A stretch of DNA of 60,000 bases from NCBI GenBank assembly GCA_014529385.2, contig CM043964.1, positions 109,335,587 to 109,395,586 of the forward strand. Direction: 5' to 3'. Each line of letters opens with the position of its first letter. Within the stretch, counting starts at the first letter, position 1. The stretch comes from Adiantum capillus-veneris (taxonomy: Eukaryota; Streptophyta; Polypodiopsida; Polypodiales; Pteridaceae). The position numbers were made by a program, and so were the translations under genes. Below the pieces are notes generated by a model. It was not told the origin of the DNA. It worked only from the letters and a program-made list of their open reading frames with translations, and did not search any database. Shown here piece by piece: positions 10,368 to 19,850 of the stretch.

Positions 10368-13300
10368 ACTCTTGCTCTCTCACAAGGATTGGAATTGACC
10401 TATGAGCCCCTCTTGATGGCCACGTCTCTTGTCCTTAGATGTATTAACAACTTGGATGCCTCTTAGCTAATAGATTACTCGGCTCTTACCTTAGACAAGA
10501 AAATGTCTATCTTGCACATGCTGTCTTTTAATGGTTGGGTTAAAGTTTTGGCTACCCTGGACAAGGACTCCAAGAAAGGGTAAATTTGATTGCCCAGTAC
10601 ATAGCCCAACTTCCCATACTTTCTTCACAATACTAACAACAAGAGCTGTCTCTATTCTCTTCCTCTGGTGCTAATCTGTCTAACTTTTTAAGGAAGTTGT
10701 GGGGCCTCAATCCATCTTTTGTTTGTACATCCGCTACCCTGACTATCCCTCAAACTGGTGGTATCTTTTGTAGGGATAGTGCCGCTCTTGAAGCCGTCAA
10801 AGAATTTCAGAGTAATCTTTGTTCCCTCAATGACTCTAACCTCTTCGAAATGGTGCCAAAAATCTTTAAAGTTTTTCCTGTCTTACCTGTTAGACATATT
10901 GGAATTGAATCTTTTGGGGTTGATCATCAGCTTTGGGTCCTGCCCAACAAGGCGTTCTTAGCACCCATTCTGAGTGAAACCAGGGTATACCTTGCCAACC
11001 TCCATGTCTCTATTGTGGAAGACTACAGACTCAAGATCTTAAAAGGTGGACAATTTCATGACAAAGGGGAGCTCATCAAAGCACCCTTCAACCTAAATGT
11101 CATTGACCATTCTAAATGCCCTTCCAATACTGGCCTCTACATCCGTACTAAAGGAAACACAGGAATTGCTAAAAGTAACCTGGACTTCTACACAGAATCC
11201 ATTTGGAATGTTTTTTGGCCTTATGTAAAATGTGCCTACAGATTTCTTGACCCTAAAGCCTCTTGCGAATCCAACATCATGTGGTTTGATCATGCCATTT
11301 GGTTCATTCTCAACCATCTTGACCTACTCTTCCCAGAAAAAACTAGTGGAATTTCACCTCTCCCTTATTTGCTCTTGGTTGGGTGGCCAAGCTAAATAGA
11401 TATTAATTGCTTAGATTGCCTTTAACATCTTTCATGGATTAAACTAGATATCTGAAAAGAATTAAAATTTGATGAACCAAGGATCTACTTCACTATTTAT
11501 GCTAACTACAAAGGCGTTAAGATCATCACTACCTTACTCAAACCATGTATTGATGAGGGTGATTCCCCTGCTCTGAAAAGACCCAACTCTCTTACTACCC
11601 CCAACTCCTTTACTTCTTTTTTAACTCCTAGCTCTTCCTTTAACCGGAGAAAGGCTTGTAGCTACACCAGGGGAAAAGGCAGAAACTCCCCCATCAGAAT
11701 TTCCTTGAATTGTAATCCTTGGTGATATTGCAGGTTACTACAAGCCCTTGCGGTCGAAGAACTCTCAACAAGGTTGCTCCGAGCCAAGGTTATATCTACA
11801 TACACCTATCTCTTCCACAATGTACTTCTCGATTGGATACAACCTAAAGACCTTTTTTGTGAGTGCTTTGACCTTCATTTTGGCAATCACAAATTACTCG
11901 ATAATATACTCATTGGATGGAAGTATCAACAACCCGTAAAAAACTTGGTTTATAGTAATAATTTTCTTCGGCATGAAGCTGTTCCCAAATGTACATGTTA
12001 TCAATTTACCACATTCTGCAAGAACTTTGATACACATGGTAGGCACGTTTGTACTTGTGATCTTAGCATTATTGAAAATATTAAAGTACGTAGAATCTTG
12101 GCCAATGGGCTCAATCACATACCTAACTCTCCCAAAACCCTTACCTTGCTCTATGAGTTGTACTAAGTTGCCTCACTAACCTTATCAATGCTCTTCGACT
12201 GGAGATGACAGTCCTACCGGACTTAACTAAAGTAGTGAAAGAATGTTTCTGTCAAAAAACATCACAAATTCCTAGAAAATGGTTATCCATTGATGACTCC
12301 TGGCTTACATCACAACTTGATCTTGATTTTCAAACTATTTCTAATAAATGGTTCATAGTCGGCCTTGACAAAAGCTCTAAGTGTCCCACTCTTATCTACA
12401 AAAACCTAGCTTGGAATGCAGCCCGCGATCGGGTGTCTGGAAATGAATTCTGTAGAATTAACTCTTCATTAGAAACAATTACCAATAACATCTCAAAACA
12501 CTTAGGGAATCTAGGCTATTTTGTACAGAACACTAAACTACCAGTATTTTTTCCCACCTATAATATACATAAGCATAAGTTCAGATGGATATCTGACGCT
12601 TCCAATGGTATCTTTACTGATATCACCAAGGATATCACTCTTTGCCTTGAAATAATACTAGCTGGATTAGAACTTATTTGTGCCATTAAACAGAAAATCT
12701 GCCATGACTTCCTACAAGTACAATACAACCCCTTCTGGCTAACAAAAAAGTCTACGAAGGTCTCACTTAACCTCCCTCAGCAGATCTTCCACATCTTTTC
12801 AGCAGATATCACATAATGCTATGAAAACATCCCCCTTGATGGGGATCTTGGAGTTAAGAATGTTCTAGCCAAGGTGATTAAGATGGATTTCTCCAATGTA
12901 AGAAAGAAGTATCTTTTCTACATTTCACTTTCCAAAAACCCTGGGTGGTTAAAAAAGACTTACTCCATACACCCCTTACACTTCAATGAAGAGAAGCTTT
13001 GTCTCTACATCTCATGGTTGCTTAATGACTATACTATAGCTTCTGGTGGACTTTGTTTCAACCAATGCCTAGACATCCCCATGAGATTCTCACGTTCTCC
13101 ACTTATGTGTAATATTTACCTGGACTTCTTTGAATAAAAATGGTTTCTCCAAGCTATGGAACATAGGAAGGAAAAACTCTTACTGTTCAAACATACTTAC
13201 AGATATATGGATGACATACTAAGCATCAACAATAAAGCATTCCTCAAGAAATTGGCCTGATTTATCCTCATTGTCTAAAAAATTGAACCTACTTCTTTAC

Positions 13301-13695
13301 ACGATTTCATAACACCCAGCGGAGCTTTTTTCACTTCAGTACAGCTCCTTAACCTATCTATCTCCCTTCATACTCCTTCTGTTGGAGGATACGACCTTAG
13401 GTATGTGTGGAAAAGAGATCTCCTTAAACTACCACCTTTGGAGTTCATTAAGAGGAAAAGTAATCGGCCTCACAAAGCAACAATCAACACTTGTATCAGC
13501 CTACTATATTTAATCATCTACTCCTCTTCTAACTATCTCCTTGCCTGGGCAGATATAAAACTACTAATAGCAAAATATTGCCATGACGACTTTAATAGAA
13601 AACAAATAGTCAACATAATTTTACAAACTCTTACCCAACATGACTTGCATGGGTTACACTTTAAACAAGATAATCTCATTTCTCTAATAAGGTAG
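10368..13695 (+). pseudogene. Penelope-like RT polyprotein, copy B (broken)
   Basis: The most complete coding copy. It runs from LALSQGLELTYEP through the unknown N-terminal region (10,697-11,395 open), a Ser/Thr-rich linker with a basic end (about 11,560-11,700), a Cys/His-bearing middle part (11,774-12,166, for example LFCECFDLHFGNHKLL), the RT core (12,205-13,250) and the C-terminal tail ending NLISLIR. RT motifs: KFRWISDAS, SADIT then stop then CYENIPL, IPMRFSRSPLMCNIYL (a Gly of motif B is replaced by Arg), and YMDDILSINN near 13,204. Several breaks are Gln-to-stop changes (near 10,464, 11,398, 11,413 and 12,814); others are frameshifts. It ends with TAG at 13,693, followed by the pseudo-LTR boundary. 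Confidence 0.7.
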
Positions 13696-13755
13696 TAGGC
13701 CCATTCACAATGGACCTACTAGCGACTCATTGTGTTTGGTGCCTGAGATAGGGTG
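13690..13755. repeat. Element boundary with short palindrome
   Basis: Directly after the RT stop codon: TAGTAGGCCCATTCACAATG, then GGACCTACTA. The arms pair as AGTAGG/CCTACT around CCCATTCACAATGGA. The same block, reverse-complemented, lies at 5640-5720. Conservation just past the stop codon in both copies suggests a 3' UTR structure or a terminal element. Confidence 0.5.
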
Positions 13756-13758
13756 GGT

Positions 13759-15300
13759 ACACACACACACACGCGTGCGTATGCGCACACACACACGTGC
13801 ACGCACACACACATGCACAGAGACACACACATTGTGGTACTTAAGAGCTCCTAGCTTATTAATTTATTAACTCCTAAAGCTTCACTTTAATAAAGTCCAC
13901 ACCATGGGACCATCTATAATAGTGGAAAATACGGTTTTTTTCTTAAGTGGTTTACTACCCTATAGCAAAAACCTGTCGTGAAGGCGCTAGGGTTTTTTCT
14001 GTGCAACATAGGCGGCCTTGCTGTCTGAGAAGGGAGTCGCTCCACTCATGCCGATTCTGCTCATTGCTAGGATTTGGCGGCCCACCTCCCTCCTCTATGT
14101 AAAGAGGTGAGGGCGCTTCTCTTCCCCTTACTTAGCTTTGTTTGTTGTTTTGCTTAGGAAGAATTGAGTTTTGTTTTACACTGAATTATGGAGCTCTCTA
14201 TAATAGTCACTCAGGTTGGCCACTCTGCCCATGCATAATTCTTTGCAGGTTCTTTAAAAAAAAGGGGCAGGTTCACTTTGTTAATACTGCTGTAGATAGA
14301 GTTTGATATTGTGGGTTTGCATGAGGGTTTTTCTCTGAGCCTAGTTATGGCCCTCCATGGACGATGAGTATGTATGATAATGATACTATGACATGGCCTT
14401 TTACCTTTCCACTGGGTCTCAGGTGACTGTTGTACTTCATGGTTACTAAGAAAGATAAAGATCCAATAGCTGCCATTCATATTCGTTGTTTTCTAATGGC
14501 ATGAGGTTTACATTGGCTTTTTAAAGCAGCCTTTTTTGGTACCACTCTACAAAGCCTGACTTTACTCTGTTGGCAGACCGAGCCTACCTTGGTGGCTTAA
14601 CGATCATCAGAATGTTGTGTGGGTTACTTAATACTATCACTTTTTTCACTTAGTTATTGGTCTCAAGCATGTTTTGATGTTCCAGGCATGGTATACCAAC
14701 TGCTAACCGTTTGTTATTATTTTCTAAACATTGGTTTGATTGGGGGACTACTCTACACGAACAATGGTTTGTTGTGGGGTTTGCTGCTGTGTAACTTAGC
14801 TTGGCAAATATTTTTTGATGGTAATCAGACACACTATGGGGGCTTACAGACACTTTTCGTACATAGACTTTGTTGCCCTGTTGGGTATAGGTACATACTT
14901 GGGGGGGTGGTGTTTCTTATCCTACTATGCATTGGTTCTTAGAGGGAATTGAGCCCAATTGCACCATTTTGATGTACTTACTACTTTATGGATTGGGATA
15001 GGCTATACATTGCACTGCCTACAATCACATAGGTGGTTGGCTGGTGGTGATGTTCTCTGTCGAGCTGCGTAATGATTTAGAATGGTTTGAGGTGTTGGAC
15101 CCTATTGGGTACCATTGTAGTACTTGGTCTGTACTCTATTCAGTTAGGATGTATTCACTTGGATGGATGGTGCTCCTTTTATAAGCTTTGAGTGTTGAGG
15201 TGAAACTAACTCTATAAAGCATGACATATATTTTTTTTCAAAAACTTCATGGTTCAGCTCATAACCTTTGTTTTTATCAGGGTTCCTTGTTCCTTGGTTG
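13759..15300 (+). repeat. Second pseudo-LTR, downstream of copy B
   Basis: Direct repeat of 8172-9670 in the same orientation, starting in a CA-rich stretch (13,759-13,830) and continuing with GTGGTACTTAAGAGCTCC. The TATA box is degraded to TATGTAAA (14,096). Similarity is interrupted at about 15,300 by a roughly 580-bp segment, then resumes at 15,885 (TCCTACACTGATTACTCACT). It is both the 3' end of copy B and the promoter/leader of copy C. Confidence 0.65.
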
Positions 15301-15527
15301 GCTAAAAAGAGAAATATAATTTAGTGATAGTGGGATGAATTAGAGTCCATTGTACCATAATGGACGTCTGACCTGAAAAACAAATTTTTTGAGCTTATTA
15401 CTCTATGAGAACTTTTAAATGGAATTTTTGGAGAAAAACTTCTTATATAAACTTCATTTGATTGGGTTTTTTAGGAGTTGATAAAACTGATGAATTTCTT
15501 GAAAAAAGGGGGGGGGGTGGATTGATG

Positions 15528-15673
15528 CACTTGGATTAGAAGGGGTGATGGCCTTCTAATCAAAATGATATTCTTTTTACTTTAAACTCTAGGATTGAGA
15601 CACTTGGATTAGAAGGGGTGATGGCCTTCTAATCAAAATGATATTCTTTTTACTTTAAACTCTAGGATTTTTT
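15528..15673 (+). repeat. Two 73-bp tandem units with internal hairpin
   Basis: Units at 15,528-15,600 and 15,601-15,673 are almost identical. Each holds a perfect 10-bp hairpin (GATTAGAAGG, loop, CCTTCTAATC). They lie in the segment that interrupts the second pseudo-LTR, just after a poly-G run near 15,508. The segment's last part (15,750-15,885) is another copy of the element's extreme 5' end. Confidence 0.9.
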
Positions 15674-15841
15674 AAGAAAAAGAAAAGTAATAACATCTTT
15701 ACTTAAAATCTCTGAACTAAGCTTGTAAAAGTTTAAATTTTTTTTGTAAGATGGACATGGATAACAACAAGTATAGTCCATTGATACCTGTAAAACACAT
15801 CAAAGGATAACTAAATTGTTGTCTTGTTTGGATGGATGCAG

Positions 15842-16355
15842 GTAAGGACTCTATCTTATCTTGGAAGGGTTTTTTAAACTTTGGCAAGCTCTCCTACACT
15901 GATTACTCACTCACTTACTATTGGGGAAGTTCATATGTTATTTGTATACTGGAATGAGAGCTCATTCTTACAAACTTTGTATAAAAATAATTCTAAGACT
16001 GAGTTGTTTTTGTACTTGTCTTTTCGCTTTTCTAAATCCAACTATCTTTTGAATGTAATAAGTTCAATCATGTCATATTATTTATGGTAAAACACCTACA
16101 CATACATCCTAAACATAAGGTTTTTCTTTCTAGAAAAACCGGGATGCTCGCTTTGGAAACTATTTTCAAAATTTAGCTCTAGTATGGACCCACAGTCTGT
16201 AATCCCTTGACTGGGTTGACTGGTGTTAGGTGGTCCTTCATAGCTTTTATTTCTGGTCTCCTGCTCACAGCTATTATAGTCTTTGACTTTGGCGGTTTAA
16301 GGTTTGACCAAGCTACATTAACTGATATTATTCATGTTTAAATTTTTCCTTTCAG
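15842..16355 (+). other. Intron-like stretch in leader of copy C
   Basis: Donor GCAG/GTAAGG and acceptor CTTTCAG/GACC match those of copy A (67-598), with a similar length and position relative to the small ORF. Between the sites the sequences have diverged but remain recognisably related. Confidence 0.45.
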
Positions 16356-16373
16356 GACCACAAACCCTTTAGA

Positions 16374-16541
16374 ATGACAACCCGCATGAGTATTGAACAC
16401 AACCCTGAGAATCATACAAAGATTCTCAAACAAATTAAGTTGTACCTTAAAGACCGTAAACCAAAGAATGCTTTGGAAGTTAGAACCAGACCCTACCTTG
16501 CTAGAAAGTCCAAGGATTGTATTACTTACTACAGTAAGTAA
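16374..16541 (+). CDS. Conserved small ORF, copy C (intact)
   Basis: A 55-codon open frame from MTTRMSIEHNPENH to CITYYSK, homologous to 617-790. ATG, length and stop position are conserved even though the leader around it has diverged. The last codons overlap a good 5' splice consensus (ACA/GTAAGT). A splice from there to TTGCAG at 16,576 would remove only 43 bases and would not keep frame, so it is doubtful. Function unknown. Confidence 0.5.
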   Translation: MTTRMSIEHNPENHTKILKQIKLYLKDRKPKNALEVRTRPYLARKSKDCITYYSK

Positions 16542-16576
16542 ATGTAACCTCACTATACTTTTTTGAACTATTGCAG

Positions 16577-17442
16577 GCTCTTGCTCTCTCACAAGAATTG
16601 GAATTGACCTATGAGCCCCTCTCGGTGGCCATGTCTCTTGTCCTCAGATGTATTAACAGCTTCGATGCCTCTCAACTAATATATGACTCGGCTCTTACCT
16701 CAGACAAGAAAATGTCTATCTTGCACATGCTATCTTTTAATGGTTGGGTTCAAGTTTTGGCTAGCCTGGAGAAGGACTCCAAGGAAGGAGTAAATTTGAT
16801 CGCCCAGTACATAGCCCAACTTCCCATACTTTCTTCACAATACCAACAAGAGCTTGCCCTATTCTCTTCCTCTGGTGCTGATCTGTCTAGCTTTTTAAGG
16901 AAGTTGTGTGGCCTCAATCCATGTTTTGTTTGTATACCAGCTACCCCGCCCTCAAACTGGTGGTATCTTTTGTAAGGATAGTGCATCTCTTGAAGCCGCC
17001 TAAGAATTTCAGAGTAATCTTTGTTCCCTCAATGACTCTAACCTCTTGGAAATGGTGCCAAAAATCTCTAAAGTTTTTCTTGTCTTACTTGTTAGACAGG
17101 TTGAAATTGAATCTTTTGGGGCTGACCATTAGCTTTGGGTCCCGCCCAAACAAGGCGTTCTCAGCACCCATTCTGAGTGAAACCAGGGTATACTTTACCA
17201 ACCTCCCTGCCTCTGCTCTGGAAGATTGCAGACTCAAGATCTTAAAAGGTGGACAATTTCTTGACAAAGGGGAGCTCATCAAAGCACCTTTCAACCTCAA
17301 TCTCATTGACCATTCTAAATGCCCTTCCAATACTGGCTCTTCAACCGTACTAAAGGAAACATGGAATTTGCTAAAAGTAACCCGAACTTCTACATAGAAT
17401 CCATATGGAATGTTTTTCGGCCTTATGCAAACTGTGCCTGCA
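16577..17442 (+). pseudogene. Penelope-like RT polyprotein, copy C (truncated)
   Basis: N-terminal part of the same protein: LALSQELELTYEPLSVA, DASQLIYDSALTSDKK, QYQQELALFSSSGADL. Open from 16,577 to 16,975, then frameshifted several times (near 16,960, 17,005, 17,150 and 17,340). Similarity stops in the middle of the RPYxKCAC region at about 17,442, well before the RT core. Copy C is therefore a 3'-truncated last unit of the array. Confidence 0.7.
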
Positions 17443-18485
17443 CTAGGTGATAGTTTGGTTAATTTATTTTCATTTCGAGCAGCACCGGCCTTGTGAAAAA
17501 GACACTCGCATTTAATGAAAAAGTGACCGTTTTCAAGGAACACTGAAAAGTAAGGTTTACTTTTCAGAGCATGTAGTTGTCCTTTTGGACATACTCAACA
17601 AGTGCAAAGGCATTTTTAAAAAAATTCTAGAGAAATAAATAGAATTTCTTTGAAGGCCCTTCAAATGACCTCCAAAATCTTCTAATGTGATCACCAAAAC
17701 GGAATGATTAGTCTCTTTAGATAGCTATTCTAGTGTTGGATATAGATTTAGTTGTCAGTTTAGACAGATGAACTTCAAACAATAGATCAGACAAACACAT
17801 TGATACTGAAATGGAACTAGAAATGATAATTGAAATGGAAATGACACATAGATTGAAACTGGAACTGGACTGTATTATTTTAAGATTAGATCACTACAAC
17901 TAGAATAAGTATAATGTAAGCCAAAAGACTGATCTGAGCTTATCAACAAGAGAATACAAAGAGCATAGTGAGATCCAAGACACTACAACAACATGTGACC
18001 CCTAAATCCTAACCCGAAGCATTCCCCAAATCACCAACATCAAATGAAGAATGGCCCCTATTTATAGGTGCAAAACTGGGTCTCTGACTAACTATTTATT
18101 ATGCAATTACCATAATAAATGTCTTGGTAATTACCATCTCAACCATCAATCAAAATTTTAGCCTAGGGATAGCTCCCATCACCTACACATTCACTGGGAG
18201 ACATACTTTTATACGTAAGAAAAGTTCTCTAAAAAAATCTCTCTTTGAAAACCTGTAAACTCGTAATAGTCTTCAAAAGGATTGTTTTCCTTTTGTTGGA
18301 TAACAAGTTTTTTTTAATAAAAGAAATGAACAAACTTTACCATTTTCTACTTAGGAACATAACTAATCTAACCTAAGTAGGTGTCTCAACACTCACTGCA
18401 TCAACACCAAAACTAGTCACGTACAAACGTGTCAATCCTAACTCTAAGGTAGCCATCATTCCCTTCATCATCCATAGGGAATGTA
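17443..18485. other. Noncoding DNA, possible old LTR on minus strand
   Basis: No coding sequence is supported apart from the short minus-strand tail described separately (18,413-18,490). The minus strand has a clean TATA-like CCTATAAATAGGGGCC near 18,058-18,073, typical of an LTR promoter. A TGTTGATGC start-like motif (minus strand) lies at about 18,404. The matching second LTR was not found. Confidence 0.3.
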
Positions 18486-18490
18486 TCCAC
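18413..18490 (-). pseudogene. 3' part of an interrupted 84-codon frame (unknown)
   Basis: On the minus strand this reads as the C-terminal 25 codons of a frame ending RIDTFVRD then TAG. The upstream part lies at 22,302-22,475, on the other side of the copia insertion. Removing the insertion and one TSD copy joins them in frame. I do not recognise the protein. It may be the end of an older element's polyprotein. Confidence 0.35.
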
Positions 18491-18764
18491 TGTTAGGTTT
18501 AATGGCCATGTTACCGACCGCCAAAAACTAACTGCTACTAACCCCAGGTGTACAACTATACATTTGTGTGAGCCACTAACACTAAGTACAATGTGTTTTG
18601 TGCCTTAGTGCATACGATAGAGAAGAAAGGAAGGGGGCACATAGTCTATGTCAGCTCTCCCCCTCCAACCTATGTGTGTGTGGCTATGGTGGTGTGTGTG
18701 TGTGAGTGTGTGTGTGTGATTCATCTTTCTCCTCCGTTGTGCTCCTCCTAGCTCCTCGCCTTCA
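18491..18764 (+). repeat. 5' LTR of copia element 3
   Basis: 274 bp, TG...CA. It shares with the right LTR the blocks TTAATGGCCATG, CACTAACACTAAGTACAATG and CCCCCTCCAACCT. It contains a GT-rich stretch near its end. Confidence 0.9.
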
Positions 18765-18766
18765 TC

Positions 18767-18780
18767 TGGTATCAAAGTGG
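18767..18780 (+). promoter_or_regulatory. Primer-binding site, initiator-Met tRNA type
   Basis: TGGTATCAAAGTGG begins two bases after the LTR. It matches the usual TGGTATCAGAG copia primer site with one change. Confidence 0.8.
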
Positions 18781-19850
18781 TTTCATTCTCGAAATCGCTT
18801 TCGTGCGTGCGTGCAATTTCAAGAGTGAAAGCAGGGTTCCCACTTTGGCATTGACAAATTCAGTATTCCAAAGTATTTCCACCAGGCGTCCTAGAGTTTA
18901 CCCCCCCTTTCAAATCCGTTCGTGCCATTAAAAACCTCATTCAAGCTACAATTCAAGAGCTGCATTTTTCAGGCCTCTTTTGGTAGTTTGTGCTATAGAG
19001 CTTCCATAGACATTACAGGTACCATTGTTGCAGTCTCTTCCATCTATGAGAGACCACAACTCATTTGGGAGTGTGTAGCCTCTTTTGGAGTGGCCTCATA
19101 CACACACATAAAGTGGGAGTTTGACGACATTGTCTTCTTCGACTACATGTACAGATACAAGTACATGTACAGGTACATAGAGCGGCTTGGCTAGCTTCCC
19201 TTTGTGCTTCACGGCCTCAATTTTGGCTTTGGAAATGGCAACGACATCGACTCACAGGCTACATGTTTTAGTGCTTGTGATATTCTAGTTCTAGTGGGAG
19301 CGTTTTCTTATGCATACATGCATATGTTGGCACTTTTGACAATGTTTGAGCTCTTTTCAGAGCAATTTGACTCCTCGCAGGGATATTCCTTTGCATGCAC
19401 ATGCTTTTGGCGCCTGTTTGAGCATTGTGACAGACTTGTACGTCTTTGTGGATACTCCCATTGTACACTTTTATGGAGCCATCTTTTGGCTAGTACGGCA
19501 GTCATCCTGGCCATTTCTGAGACTTGCTCTGGATGATAGCCATTTTTGAGACCTGGCTATACGTTTTGCTGCATAACTCACATTGTTGAGGGTTGATAGT
19601 GTGAGGTTTTCATTGAGCTGGGGTATTCTCAAATGTGGAGATACCCTCGGTGATACAGGTAGCTGGAGCATCCCTTACGAGGCCTCTCTATAGGACATGT
19701 ATAGAGTGGTATATGTGCTTTTGATGCTGAGCTAGCGGTCTATGGTCAGTTTGAGAGTCTATGTGCCGCAATTTGTCTCTATACATTGTGATTTTGAGAG
19801 GAATTGCCCTCTTTTATGCTTAGTGAGTGACATACTTGGTATGGGGAGAA
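18781..19850 (+). other. Internal region of element 3, no recognisable copia coding
   Basis: About 1.07 kb where gag and protease should be. Open frames up to 110 codons occur (18,922-19,194; 19,204-19,536), but they show neither the gag N-terminus nor the CCHC knuckle seen in the other copia elements, and no protease motif. It may be unrelated sequence captured by the element, or gag decayed beyond recognition. Confidence 0.5.

Noticed and set aside
10060-10383. 107-codon minus-strand frame (and the similar 16,338-16,592)
   Set aside because: Antisense shadows of the conserved small ORF region; the plus-strand frame explains the conservation.
11709-11735. Intron before VTTSPCGR in copy B (acceptor ATTGCAG)
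   Set aside because: No donor at a workable distance; the frame change is better explained by decay.
981-13140. Stop codons at Gln positions as recoding or RNA editing
   Set aside because: The same positions are sense codons in sister copies and frameshifts accompany them, so decay is simpler.
16534-16576. A second intron between the small ORF and the RT frame of copy C
   Set aside because: Donor and acceptor are good, but the segment is only 43 bases and splicing would not keep the reading frame.
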